A stretch of DNA of 64,000 nt from Roseovarius dicentrarchi (GTDB taxonomy: Bacteria; Pseudomonadota; Alphaproteobacteria; Rhodobacterales; Rhodobacteraceae): contig NZ_QNQP01000002.1 in assembly GCF_003316635.1 (NCBI RefSeq), positions 62,001-126,000 on the forward strand. Direction: 5' to 3'. Positions 27,084 through 36,076 of the stretch are shown piece by piece (within the stretch, counting starts at the first letter, position 1; each line of letters starts with the position of its first letter). The translations under genes were made by a program, and so were the position numbers. Below the pieces are notes generated by a model. It saw nothing but the letters and a program-made list of their open reading frames with translations, was not told the DNA's origin and made no database searches.

Positions 27084-28613
27084 TCAGCCGCCGGTGAACA
27101 GATCGCCGAACCGCTCGCGCAGGATGTTTTTCTGAACCTTGCCCATCGTGTTGCGCGGCAATTCGTCCAGCACGATCAGCTTGCGGGGATGTTTGAACCG
27201 CGCCAATGCACCGGCAGCCGCCTCCATGATGGCCGCCTCATCGGGCGTCCTGCCCTTTTCGGGCACCAGAATGCCGACCACGGTTTCGCCAAAGTCTGGA
27301 TGCGGCACACCGATCACCGCGCTTTCCAGCACGCCGGGCTGATCATCCAGGATCAGCTCGATCTCCTTGGGGTAGATGTTGTAGCCGCCCGAGATGATCA
27401 GATCCTTGCCGCGCCCGACGATCTGCACATAGCCGCGGTCGTCGATCAGGCCCAGATCGCCGGTGATGAAAAACCCATCCTCGCGCAGCTCTTCCGCCGT
27501 CTTTTCCGGCATCTGCCAGTAGCCCATGAACACGTTCGACCCGCGCACCTCGATCTGGCCCACCTCGCCCTGCGGCAGCTCGGCACCGGTGGCGGGATCG
27601 CAGATCTTCAGCTCGACCCCCGGCAGCGGAAATCCGACAGTGCCGGCGCGGCGGTCGCCGTCATAGGGGTTTGACGTGTTCATATTGGTTTCGGTCATGC
27701 CGTAACGCTCCAGGATCGCGTGGCCGGTCCGCTCGCGGAACGTGTCATGCGTTTCGGCCAGCAATGGCGCGCTGCCTGACGTGAACAGGCGCATGTGCTG
27801 CGCCGCCGCCCGGTCAAACCGCGCATCGTCCAGAAGGCGGGTGTAGAACGTGGGCACGCCCATCATGCTGGTCGCGCGTGGCAGATGCGCCAGCACGGTA
27901 TCCACATCGAATTTCGGCAGGAAAATCATTGCGCCGCCAACCGCCAGGATGACATTCGTTGCCACGAACAGGCCATGCGTGTGAAAAATCGGCAGCGCAT
28001 GCAGCAGCACATCTGCGCCGGTAAAGCGCCATTCGTCCACCAACACTTCGGCGTTGCTCAGCAGGTTATCCTGGCTCAGCATCGCGCCCTTGGACCGGCC
28101 CGTGGTGCCCGAAGTATAAAGCAGCGCGGCCAGATCATCGCCGCTGCGTGCGGCGGTGGGAAACGTATCGCTTTGCCCCGCCGCGCCGTCCATCAGGCTG
28201 CCGCTGCCGTCCGCGTTCAGCGTGGCAATCTGCGCGTCCAGCTTTTCCGCCACGGGCGTCAGCGCGTCCAGCGCGGCGGCATCGCAAACCACCAGCGCGG
28301 CGCCGGAATTTTCAACGAAATACGTGACTTCGCTGGCAGTATAGGCGGTATTCAGCGGCAGGAACACCACGCCCGCCTGCACGCAGGCGGCATAAAGCGC
28401 CAGCGCCTCGGGCGATTTTGCCACCTGCGCGGCCAGCCTGTCACCGGGTTTCAGCCCCAGTTCGGCCAGATACCTGGCGATGCGCGCGGCCTGCGCCAGA
28501 AACCCGGCATAGCTGACCTCGGCGCCATCTTGCAGGATCAGGAACGGCGCCGTGCTGCCCGCGTGGCGGCCAAACAGCGTATCATAGAGGGGGTTTGCCA
28601 TGTCTTTGGCCAT
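27084..28613 (-). CDS. matB: Malonyl-CoA synthetase
   Basis: The 509-aa enzyme is an ANL-superfamily acyl-CoA synthetase. It shows the P-loop YTSGTTGRSKGA, YGMTETNMNTSNP, TGDLGLIDDRGY and the catalytic lysine region PRNTMGKVQK near the C-terminus. It converts malonate, ATP and CoA to malonyl-CoA. AAAGGAAG lies seven bases before the ATG at 28613. The start is three bases after the malonyl-CoA decarboxylase stop, which makes the substrate assignment strong. Confidence 0.94.
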   Translation of the reverse strand: MAKDMANPLYDTLFGRHAGSTAPFLILQDGAEVSYAGFLAQAARIARYLAELGLKPGDRLAAQVAKSPEALALYAACVQAGVVFLPLNTAYTASEVTYFVENSGAALVVCDAAALDALTPVAEKLDAQIATLNADGSGSLMDGAAGQSDTFPTAARSGDDLAALLYTSGTTGRSKGAMLSQDNLLSNAEVLVDEWRFTGADVLLHALPIFHTHGLFVATNVILAVGGAMIFLPKFDVDTVLAHLPRATSMMGVPTFYTRLLDDARFDRAAAQHMRLFTSGSAPLLAETHDTFRERTGHAILERYGMTETNMNTSNPYDGDRRAGTVGFPLPGVELKICDPATGAELPQGEVGQIEVRGSNVFMGYWQMPEKTAEELREDGFFITGDLGLIDDRGYVQIVGRGKDLIISGGYNIYPKEIELILDDQPGVLESAVIGVPHPDFGETVVGILVPEKGRTPDEAAIMEAAAGALARFKHPRKLIVLDELPRNTMGKVQKNILRERFGDLFTGG

Positions 28614-28616
28614 GTC

Positions 28617-29861
28617 TCAGCTTCCTTTCAGGCTGCTTTGGCCGCTTGCGGCCAGGGATCGCGCTGCGGGCGATGCGGCGATGGTGCCGTCTGTTGCAAA
28701 TGCCTCGTGCCGTTCGGCGGTGCGGCGCAGATCGTAGAGGTAATTCACCATCACGCCGCCCGACCCGGCGCGCCCCTTGGGCGACAGATCGGCGTCGGCA
28801 TGCAAGGCATGGATGATCGCGCCATTGCCCAGATGGAACCGTGCCACCGGATCGCGCGGCGCGCCTTTGTGATCCTTGACGTTCAGCAGATAATGCGCCG
28901 CCAGCGCGGGCAGATCGCCCTGCCACGCGGTCAGTTCTGCCTCGCGCACCCAGTCCATCAGACCGGGGATCGGCGACAGGGTGACAAAGCGGCCGATGCC
29001 GGGCAGTTCCGACGCCAGATCGCCGGCCACCTGTTTGATCAGCGAGTTGCCAAAGGAAATGCCCGCCAGCCCGGTCTGGCAGTTCGAGATCGAGTAGAAA
29101 ACGGCGGTATCGGCGGACTTGGTCAGTAGCGCCTCGCGCTCTTCGGCCAGCAGCGGCTGCACGGCGCCGGGGATGCCGCGCGTCAGCGCCACTTCAACGA
29201 AAATCAGCGGCTCGTCCGGCATCGCGGGGTGGAAAAACGCGAAACAACGCCGGTCCTCGGGCTGCACGCGGCGGCGCAGATCGTCCCAGCTGTCGATGGC
29301 GTGGACCGCCTCATACGCGATGATCTTCTCAAGAATATCGGCCGAGGTTTGCCATGTGATGCGTTTCAAATCCAGAAAACCACGGTTGAACCACGACTTG
29401 AACAGGTGGCGAAAATCCAGATCCAGCGCCTCCAGCTCGGGCACGCCGCGCCCCAGCCGCAGCAGATCGGCGCGCATTTCCACCAGCGCGCCGGTGGCGC
29501 CCTCGACCTGATTGAGGCGGCGGATCAGTTCCTGACGCGGCGGCTCGCTTGCGGCCAGATAGGCGCGGTAGGTGCTGCGCGACGGGGTCTGTTCGTATTC
29601 GTTCAGCGCGCGGCGCGTGGCGGCGGGATCGACGTTCATCTGCTCCGCAAGGTGATGAAAAAACGCCAGCTTGGCCGTGTCATCCATCGCCCGGAACCGG
29701 GCCAATATCTGCTCGGCCAATAAATGGCCGGAGGTCTGGCCATGGGTGCTGATCAGCGCATCAGCCAGTTCCTCCAGCGGCTGGCGGCTCCAGTCGCCCT
29801 GCCGCGCTGCGCCAAGGCCACGCTCCAGCACGGCGGCCAGCAGATCGGACAGAACGGTCAT
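28617..29861 (-). CDS. matA: Malonyl-CoA decarboxylase
   Basis: The 414-aa enzyme decarboxylates malonyl-CoA to acetyl-CoA, completing malonate breakdown. It has the N-terminal helical domain and the C-terminal acetyltransferase-like domain, with FYSISNCQTGLAGISFG and ARFHLGNGAIIHAL motifs that hold the catalytic Ser/His region of the MCD family. The start at 29861 overlaps the TRAP permease stop as ATGA; the longer open frame to 30410 is antisense-frame extension through the permease gene. It is coupled to matB downstream. Confidence 0.94.
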   Translation of the reverse strand: MTVLSDLLAAVLERGLGAARQGDWSRQPLEELADALISTHGQTSGHLLAEQILARFRAMDDTAKLAFFHHLAEQMNVDPAATRRALNEYEQTPSRSTYRAYLAASEPPRQELIRRLNQVEGATGALVEMRADLLRLGRGVPELEALDLDFRHLFKSWFNRGFLDLKRITWQTSADILEKIIAYEAVHAIDSWDDLRRRVQPEDRRCFAFFHPAMPDEPLIFVEVALTRGIPGAVQPLLAEEREALLTKSADTAVFYSISNCQTGLAGISFGNSLIKQVAGDLASELPGIGRFVTLSPIPGLMDWVREAELTAWQGDLPALAAHYLLNVKDHKGAPRDPVARFHLGNGAIIHALHADADLSPKGRAGSGGVMVNYLYDLRRTAERHEAFATDGTIAASPAARSLAASGQSSLKGS

Positions 29862-31174
29862 ACGGCGGTCCCCATCACGTAATCGGGCAGCCATGTCGCC
29901 AGCCCCGGAAACAGGCAGAGCAGGATGATCGCCAGCACCATGCAACCCACAAACGGCAGCGAGCCATAGAGGATCGTCTTCAGCGAAATGTCGGGCGCAA
30001 TGCCGTTGATGACATACAGGTTCAGGCCCACCGGCGGGCTGATCAGGCCGATTTCCATGTTGATGGTCAGCACCACGGCAAACCAGATCGGATCGAACCC
30101 GGCGATGGTGATGATCGGCATCAGGATCGGCGCCGCCATCAGGATCACCGCAACAGGCGGCAGGAAAAACCCGGCGACCAGAAGGAAGACGTTGATCGCC
30201 CCCATCAGCACCCAGCGGTTGACGTCCAGCGTGCCGATCCATTCCGCGATGCTTTGCGTGATGAACAGACTGCTGAGCATATAGGAAAACACGCCCGCCG
30301 CCGCGATGATGAACAGGATCATCACCGATTCCTTGGTGCTGTCGCGCAGGATCATCCACAGGCCCGCCGGGCTCCAGAGTTTGTAGATCACCATGGCGAT
30401 CACGATGCATAGCAGCGCGCCGACGGCCGCCGTTTCGGACGGGGTCGCGATGCCGCCATACATGGCATAAAGCACGCCAAGGATGATGATCAGGAAGGGA
30501 ATGACGCGGGGCAGAATCTCGAATTTCTGCTTCCAGCTATAGGTCGTCTTGACCAGAACCTGCGCGTTGCCGGACCTGATCGTGGCATAGATCGACCACG
30601 CCATGAACAGCGCCACCAGCAGCAGGCCGGGAATGACGCCCGCCAGAAACAGCCGCCCGATCGACGTTTCCGTCGCGATGCCGTAAACGATCATCGTGAC
30701 CGACGGCGGGATCAAAATACCCAGCGTGCCGCCCGCCGCGATGCTGCCCGCCGCCACGCCGTCGGGATAGCCGCGCTTGCGCATCTCGGGGATGCCCATC
30801 TTGCCGATGGCGGCGCAGGTCGCCGGGCTGGACCCGGACATGGCCGCAAACAGCGCGCATGCGCCGAGGTTCGAGATCACCAGACCGCCGGGAATGCGCG
30901 TCAGCCACCGCTCCAGCGCCTCGTAAAGGTCCGCGCCAGCGCGCGTCGACGCAATCGAGGCGCCCATGATGATGAACATCGGAATGCTGAGCAGTGCAAA
31001 GCTGTCCAGCTTGCCAAAGAAGATCTCGGGCATCAATTCAAGGCTGCGCATTCCATCGAACACCACCAGAAAACCGCCCGACACGATCAGCAGCCCCAGC
31101 GCAACCGACACGCCCGAAAACAGCACGGCGATGGTGCAGAGCGCGACCAGCCCCCCTAAAACCAGCGGATCCAT
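29858..31174 (-). CDS. matM: Malonate TRAP transporter large permease
   Basis: The 438-aa DctM-type permease has about 12 transmembrane helices, GTLGILIPPSVTMIVYG and ATPSETAAVGAL, family-typical segments. Its place between a small permease and matA-matB matches the matPQMAB malonate operon described in rhizobia, so malonate uptake is the likely function. It overlaps the small-permease gene by one base (TGATG) and matA by four. Confidence 0.92.
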   Translation of the reverse strand: MDPLVLGGLVALCTIAVLFSGVSVALGLLIVSGGFLVVFDGMRSLELMPEIFFGKLDSFALLSIPMFIIMGASIASTRAGADLYEALERWLTRIPGGLVISNLGACALFAAMSGSSPATCAAIGKMGIPEMRKRGYPDGVAAGSIAAGGTLGILIPPSVTMIVYGIATETSIGRLFLAGVIPGLLLVALFMAWSIYATIRSGNAQVLVKTTYSWKQKFEILPRVIPFLIIILGVLYAMYGGIATPSETAAVGALLCIVIAMVIYKLWSPAGLWMILRDSTKESVMILFIIAAAGVFSYMLSSLFITQSIAEWIGTLDVNRWVLMGAINVFLLVAGFFLPPVAVILMAAPILMPIITIAGFDPIWFAVVLTINMEIGLISPPVGLNLYVINGIAPDISLKTILYGSLPFVGCMVLAIILLCLFPGLATWLPDYVMGTAV

Positions 31175-31722
31175 CAGGTATTCTCCAGTCCAAAAGGCGT
31201 ATCGATCCGCAGGATCAGCGCAACAATGTCAGCAATCAGTTGCAGCAAAAGAAGACCAAACCCGATCGGCAGCGCCATGTAAGGGATCCACAAACGCACC
31301 CCCCAGATCGTGTCGGACCGCCAGCCGCGCTCCCACGCGAAATGCCAGTAGTCAAAGCCATACCACAGCATCACCGCAACCATCGCGGCGCTGACGCTGA
31401 GCGTGAAACAGGCCATGAAGAACCGCGCGCGCGGCGGCAGCGCAATGGGGATCAGATCGACATTCACATGCCCGCGCAGCCGCTGCACATAAGGCAGCCC
31501 CATCAGCGTGGCGGCGATCATCAGATACACCACCATTTCGGTTTGCCAGATGGTCGAATGGTTCAGAACCGCCCGGACAAAGATCATCTGGCAGGTGATC
31601 CCCACCGCCAGCACGATCATTGCGGCCGAAATCCAGCCCGCCACCGTCGATATTGCGGCCACCGCCTTGAGAAAGGGATTGTTCCCCGTTTTGGCAACGC
31701 GCTGCGTCACTTGTCCGGCCAT
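31174..31722 (-). CDS. matQ: Malonate TRAP transporter small permease
   Basis: The 182-aa DctQ-type protein has four hydrophobic segments with the WQTEMVVYLMIAATLMGLPY motif region. The ATG at 31722 was preferred to a TTG at 31785 because it leaves a normal short cytoplasmic N-terminus. It forms the membrane complex with the large permease. The gap to the interrupted binding-protein gene is about 100 bp. Confidence 0.88.
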   Translation of the reverse strand: MAGQVTQRVAKTGNNPFLKAVAAISTVAGWISAAMIVLAVGITCQMIFVRAVLNHSTIWQTEMVVYLMIAATLMGLPYVQRLRGHVNVDLIPIALPPRARFFMACFTLSVSAAMVAVMLWYGFDYWHFAWERGWRSDTIWGVRLWIPYMALPIGFGLLLLQLIADIVALILRIDTPFGLENT

Positions 31723-31824
31723 GTCAGGATCCTGTTCAGATGGGAAAGTCGCGCCACTCAGGCAGGCGCGCGCCGGATTTGCCAATGTGGCAGGGGCAGC
31801 ACGCGCCGCCCCTGCCCCGCCAAA

Positions 31825-32810
31825 TCATTCGACCGACAGCGCCATGTCCAGCAGCTCCTGACCGCCTTCGACATTATCTGCGAAGTTCTTGTAGGAGGTC
31901 TGCATCGCAATCTCGCGCCAGGCGTCGAAATCCTCTTGCGTCATGGTGGCAATCTCCACGCCCGCATCGCGGAAGGTCTGGACCGAATCCGCGTCTTCCT
32001 TCTTGGCCTCTTCCAGATAGAACGCCTCGGCCTTGGCCGCGCCATCGCGCAGCGCCTGCTGCTGCTCGGGCGTCAGGCTTTCGAATTTGGATTTGTTCAT
32101 CAGCAGGGGCTGGTACATGAACCAAAGCGCGATGTCACCGGCGGGGTATAGCAGGAAACCTGCTCGTAAATGCGGTAGCTTACGAAGGACGATGACGATG
32201 TGTTCGCAGCATTCAGAACGCCTGTCTGCATCGCGTTATAGATATCCGCACTGGACATCGACGCGATGGAGGCGCCGGCGCCTGCCAGCATCTGCTCGAA
32301 CGCCTTGCCCGCCGCGCGGGTTTGCAAGCCTTCGACGTCGGCCGGTTTGGTGATGCACTTGTCCTTGCCCGCGAACCCGCCGGCCAGATAGCCGTGGACC
32401 AGCACCATCACGTCATCCTCGGCCATCTTGGCCTCGATCGCCTCCATGAATTCGCTGTCGTTCAGGCGCGCGGCGTGATCGTGGTTCTTCACCAGACCGG
32501 GCATCAGCGTCAGGTTGAAGGCCGGCTGCTGGCCGCCCGCGTAGGACAGCGGAAACACCGTCATGTCCAGTTGGCCCCGGCTGAGCGGCTTGTACTGCTC
32601 GCGCGGTTTGAACAGGGATTTGGAGCCGAAGATCTTGATCTCCAGATCCACGTCAGCGGCGGCGACTTCGTCCGCGACGATCTGGGCCACCTTGTGGCGC
32701 ACATCATTGTTCGACCACTGGTGCGACAGGCGCAGCTCGGTCGCGGACGCCGCAGCACCCATTGCGATCAGCGCAGACGCGGCCACAGCCGCCTTCAGCA
32801 TGGATTTCAT
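31825..32810 (-). pseudogene. matP: Malonate TRAP solute-binding protein, interrupted by an apparent frameshift
   Basis: Two frames together encode a normal-length DctP-family protein. The first part runs from ATG 32810 (GGAGGATATGAC upstream; signal peptide ending ASA) to about 32147; the second part, LWFMYQPLLMNKSKF... to 31825, is in the next frame. Adding one base to the CCCC run (plus-strand GGGG 32143-32146) restores a continuous SCYTPAGDIALWFMYQP, as expected in the family. As written, the first frame ends at 32100 and lacks the C-terminal third. This is either a recent inactivation, a sequencing error in the short homopolymer, or less likely programmed slippage. Confidence 0.85.
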
Positions 32811-32898
32811 GTCATATCCTCCCACGGATGTTTTTCAGGTCCGGTTGTCCCGGAGCGTGGCGTGCAGCGTGGCGCGGGGGCATTTCCGAGTCAATAAC

Positions 32899-32910
32899 TT
32901 TGTATACAAA
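32899..32910. promoter_or_regulatory. Palindromic operator between matR and matP
   Basis: TTTGTATACAAA is a perfect 12-bp palindrome in the 114-bp divergent region. GntR/FadR-type regulators bind TTGT-N2-ACAA-like sites, and the rhizobial MatR site is built on TTGTA/TACA halves. It should be the MatR operator controlling both directions. Confidence 0.75.
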
Positions 32911-32924
32911 AAAATGATCTTTGC

Positions 32925-33611
32925 ATGCGCAATCCAGCCGCGTATATCTCGACCATGGAAAAACGCCGCGCCGATGTCATTGCCGACGGGATAGAAGAGC
33001 TGATCTTTGACGGCACTTTTGCCGACGGCGACAGGCTGGACGAACATGCGCTGGCGGGCCGGTTCGGCGTCTCGCGTACCCCCATCCGCGAGGCGCTGCA
33101 AAAGCTGGCGCTGTCCGGGCTGGTGACGCAGATCCCCAATCGCGGCGTGTTTGTCCATCAGCCCGGCCCCGTCGAGCTGATGGAGATGTTCGAGGTCATG
33201 GCCGAGCTGGAGGCCGCCGCCGGGCGGCTTGCCGCGCTGCGCATCTCGGACGCGGCGCTGGACGATCTGCGCGCGGCGAATATCGCCTGCATGGCCGCTG
33301 TCACGGCGCAGGATGCCGGCGTCTATTACCTTGAAAACGAACGCTTTCATCAGATCATCTATGCGCAATCGGGCAACAGTTTCCTGCTGGCCGAGGCGCT
33401 GCGCCTGCACCGCCGCCTGCGCCCGTTCCGCCGCCAGCAGCTGCGCCTGCGCGGCCGATTGGCGCAATCCATGGCCGAGCATGAGGGCATCGTTGCGGCA
33501 CTGGAACGCGGCGATGCGCCCGGCGCGGCGGACCTGCTGCGCGCCCATGTCGCCGTGCAGGGCGAGAAATTCCACCACCTGATGTCCAGCCTGCGGCCCG
33601 CCGCCGAGTGA
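32925..33611 (+). CDS. matR: GntR-family (FadR/FCD) regulator of malonate catabolism
   Basis: The 228-aa protein has an N-terminal winged helix (RRADVIADGIEELIF ... FGVSRTPIREALQKLALSGLV) and a C-terminal all-helical FCD ligand domain with metal/ligand His residues in NERFHQIIY and HEGIV segments. It diverges from the matPQMAB operon across a perfect palindrome, so it most likely represses that operon until malonate or malonyl-CoA is bound. An alternative start is ATG 32955 (MEKRRADV); neither start has a clear ribosome-binding site. Confidence 0.9.
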   Translation: MRNPAAYISTMEKRRADVIADGIEELIFDGTFADGDRLDEHALAGRFGVSRTPIREALQKLALSGLVTQIPNRGVFVHQPGPVELMEMFEVMAELEAAAGRLAALRISDAALDDLRAANIACMAAVTAQDAGVYYLENERFHQIIYAQSGNSFLLAEALRLHRRLRPFRRQQLRLRGRLAQSMAEHEGIVAALERGDAPGAADLLRAHVAVQGEKFHHLMSSLRPAAE

Positions 33612-33671
33612 TGCAGGGCCTCGACACGCTCCGCGCGCGCGGTCTAGAACAGTGCCAAAGGAGCCATTGCC

Positions 33672-34115
33672 ATGACCTCGATCCTGATCCTGAACGGTCC
33701 GAACCTGAACCTGCTCGGCACCCGCCAGCCCGAGGTGTACGGGCGCACCACCCTGGCCGATGTCGAGGCGCTGTGCCGCGCCCATGGCGACACGCGCGGC
33801 GCCAAAGTGGCATTCATGCAAAGCAACAGCGAGGGCGCGCTGATCGACGCGATTCACGCGGCCAAGGGCGTGCATGACGGCATCATCCTGAACGCCGGCG
33901 CCTATACGCACACATCCATCGCGCTGATGGATGCGATTTCATCGGTAGAATTGCCGGTGATCGAGCTGCACCTGTCCAACGTCCACGCCCGCGAGGATTT
34001 CCGCCATGTCAGCTACATCGCGCGCGTCGCGCTGGGAGTGATCTGCGGCTTCGGCGCGGCGGGCTATCCGCTGGCGATGGACGCGCTGATGGGGCATCTG
34101 GCGGCAGGGTCTTGA
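33672..34115 (+). CDS. aroQ: 3-dehydroquinate dehydratase, type II
   Basis: The 147-aa enzyme catalyses the third step of the shikimate pathway, dehydrating 3-dehydroquinate to 3-dehydroshikimate, as a dodecamer. Family motifs are [16 protein letters not shown] near the N-terminus (Arg and Tyr of the flexible lid), [11 protein letters not shown], and [11 protein letters not shown] with the catalytic His. The length is exactly typical. A short Shine-Dalgarno (AAAGGAG) precedes the ATG. Confidence 0.97.
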   Translation: MTSILILNGPNLNLLGTRQPEVYGRTTLADVEALCRAHGDTRGAKVAFMQSNSEGALIDAIHAAKGVHDGIILNAGAYTHTSIALMDAISSVELPVIELHLSNVHAREDFRHVSYIARVALGVICGFGAAGYPLAMDALMGHLAAGS

Positions 34116-34177
34116 CGGCACAGACTGCGCGCCCACTATCCGCGCGTTAAGTCTGACTTACGGATTGGCGGTAAGCC

Positions 34178-35047
34178 CTATTTCTCTTTCGGTTTAAGAA
34201 GTGGGCACGCATTTACCAATGCTCTGGCGTCGAAATCTATCGGTCTGTCATCATATGAGAAAACTTCATCAAGGTTTTCGACCGTCAGATCAATCTCGCG
34301 CAAATCTATTGCGGTTGAGTGCCGCACCTTGTCCACCGACAAAAAGTAGTCGTAAAACTTGAACTCTCCCCCCTTTGGACTGTCTGAATACAACCAAGAA
34401 TTTGGAATGCCATAAGCATCAGCGATAACCAGACCGTGGAGCGAGGATGTAATGATCCGCTTGCAACTCAGGATATCGGTAAGAACGCCCTCGACATCGG
34501 ATGTGCCCAAGTCAATCAGCTTGACCCCGTCAGCAACGGATTGGGACAGCCATTTTCTGTCAGACCACCGTAAAACAAGCCCAATCTCGTATTTTTTCTC
34601 TAATTCGGGCCGAAAGAAAAATGGCGTCAGAAGCGCCGGATCTCCATAAATTCGAGGACAGCGCGCGCCGCGATCCAAAATGCGCGCTCTGGTCAGCGGT
34701 CCGCGAACTGCGCGGTATTCGGCCTTTTTATTGATATGACGCGGGGGTTCAGGTCCAAAAGATCCTGTTCCCCAGACAATCGACTTATCGCGGACCAAGC
34801 TTATGATCGACCCGATCGCGATATAGGACGCTCTTTCGCCGGTATTCTGGAACGTGTCCAGCCCCGTAATTTTACGCAGGAGCCAAGGGGACAAATCATC
34901 CCCGAAATTTGCAGTTCTGGGCCAATGGATCAGTGGAATCTTGCCATTTTCAAGAAGGAGCGTTTCGGTATCCACCTCATAATCGGAAAACGGATTTTCA
35001 TTTCCGGTAATGGGGTGAGCCGCATCTTTCTCTGTTGTGCTCATCAT
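34178..35047 (-). CDS. Polysaccharide pyruvyl transferase family protein
   Basis: The 289-aa protein has the family's N-terminal ANFGDDLSPWLL segment and the C-terminal ITSSLHGLVIADAYGIP motif (S-x-L/R-H-G), typical of enzymes adding ketal pyruvate to surface polysaccharides such as PssK/PssM or WcaK types. The base composition is clearly lower in GC than the neighbours and codon choice differs, suggesting acquisition by transfer. No other polysaccharide genes are nearby. Start at 35047 has AGGAAAG six bases upstream; an ATG at 35068 is in frame. Confidence 0.82.
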   Translation of the reverse strand: MMSTTEKDAAHPITGNENPFSDYEVDTETLLLENGKIPLIHWPRTANFGDDLSPWLLRKITGLDTFQNTGERASYIAIGSIISLVRDKSIVWGTGSFGPEPPRHINKKAEYRAVRGPLTRARILDRGARCPRIYGDPALLTPFFFRPELEKKYEIGLVLRWSDRKWLSQSVADGVKLIDLGTSDVEGVLTDILSCKRIITSSLHGLVIADAYGIPNSWLYSDSPKGGEFKFYDYFLSVDKVRHSTAIDLREIDLTVENLDEVFSYDDRPIDFDARALVNACPLLKPKEK

Positions 35048-35080
35048 GACTTTCCTATCGCAAACCATCAGTCCGATGAC

Positions 35081-35106
35081 AAAAAAGGCGGACCCTACGG
35101 CCCGCC
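35081..35106 (-). terminator. Intrinsic terminator of the rpsB-tsf operon
   Basis: On the minus strand an 8-bp stem with one G-U pair (35106-35099 with 35094-35087) closes a GTAG loop and is followed by TTTTTT (35086-35081). It begins 27 bases after the tsf stop codon. Confidence 0.88.
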
Positions 35107-35132
35107 CTTGCTATTTCGACGCCTGAGGCAAA

Positions 35133-36005
35133 TTAACCCTTGGCGGTCTTGGCGACCTCGGCGGCGAAATCTTCCTTGATCACTTCGATGCCTTCGCCAA
35201 CTTCAAGGCGCACGAAACCGGTAATCTCGGCGCCCGCTTCCTTGGCGGCGGCCTCGACCGTCTGGTCCGGGTTCATCACGAATGCCTGACCCATCAGGGT
35301 GGATTCGGCCATGAATTTCTTCATGCGGCCCTCGATCATCTTCTCGATGACCTGCTCGGGCTTGCCGCTTTCGCGGGCGATATCCATCTGGATCTGCTTT
35401 TCTTTTTCGACGATTGCGCTGTCCAGCTCGGCCTCGTTCAGGGCGGCGGGGTTTGTGGCGGCGATGTGCATGGCAACCTGGCGGCCAAACGCCTCATCAC
35501 CGTTCAGCGCGACCAGCACGCCGATTTTGCCCATGCCGTCGGCGGCGGCGTTGTGGACGTAGGACACAACCGTATCGCCCGAAACCGACGCCATGCGGCG
35601 CAGGCCCATGTTTTCGCCAACAGTGGCGATCTTGGCGGTTATGGTCTCTTCGACCGTCTTGCCGCCCATGTCTGCCGATTTCAGCGCGTCAACGTCATCC
35701 GCCTTGATCGCGACATCCGCGATCGCAGCAACCATCGCCTGAAATTCAGCGTTCTTGCCAACGAAATCGGTTTCCGAGTTGATTTCCACGGCAACGCCGC
35801 GGCCACCCTCGACCTTGACGGCCACAAGGCCCTCGGCGGCGGTGCGGCCGGATTTCTTGGCGGCTTTGGCCAGACCTTTGGTGCGCAGCCAGTCGCTGGC
35901 CGCTTCCATGTCGCCATCCGTTTCGGTCAACGCCTTTTTCGCGTCCATCATGCCTGCGCCTGTCGTGTCGCGCAGTTCCTTAACCATTGCAGCTGTGATC
36001 GCCAT
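35133..36005 (-). CDS. tsf: Translation elongation factor Ts
   Basis: The 290-aa nucleotide-exchange factor for EF-Tu shows the N-terminal UBA-like helix ([20 protein letters not shown]), the TDFVGKN contact motif in the core ([12 protein letters not shown]) and the coiled dimerisation region. The C-terminus ends [21 protein letters not shown]. It lies 71 bp downstream of rpsB, the standard bacterial arrangement, with an intercistronic hairpin between the genes. Confidence 0.98.
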   Translation of the reverse strand: MAITAAMVKELRDTTGAGMMDAKKALTETDGDMEAASDWLRTKGLAKAAKKSGRTAAEGLVAVKVEGGRGVAVEINSETDFVGKNAEFQAMVAAIADVAIKADDVDALKSADMGGKTVEETITAKIATVGENMGLRRMASVSGDTVVSYVHNAAADGMGKIGVLVALNGDEAFGRQVAMHIAATNPAALNEAELDSAIVEKEKQIQMDIARESGKPEQVIEKMIEGRMKKFMAESTLMGQAFVMNPDQTVEAAAKEAGAEITGFVRLEVGEGIEVIKEDFAAEVAKTAKG

Positions 36006-36029
36006 TTGGCTCTCCTAATATTACGTGTG

Positions 36030-36053
36030 GCCCGGCGGTCAGTGCCGCCGGGC
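36030..36053. promoter_or_regulatory. Intercistronic hairpin between rpsB and tsf
   Basis: GCCCGGCGG and CCGCCGGGC form a perfect 9-bp stem around TCAGTG in the 71-bp gap. It has no T-run, so it more likely partially attenuates transcription or protects an mRNA end than fully terminates. Confidence 0.65.
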
Positions 36054-36076
36054 GTATGCCTGATGCGATCCGGGGA

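Noticed and set aside
29862-30410. N-terminal extension of malonyl-CoA decarboxylase
   Set aside because: It overlaps the TRAP permease in another frame and does not resemble the enzyme; ATG 29861 overlaps the permease stop as ATGA.
32100-32160. Programmed frameshifting in matP
   Set aside because: The slip site is only a CCCC run, without a classical heptamer or obvious downstream stimulator; mutation or sequence error is simpler.
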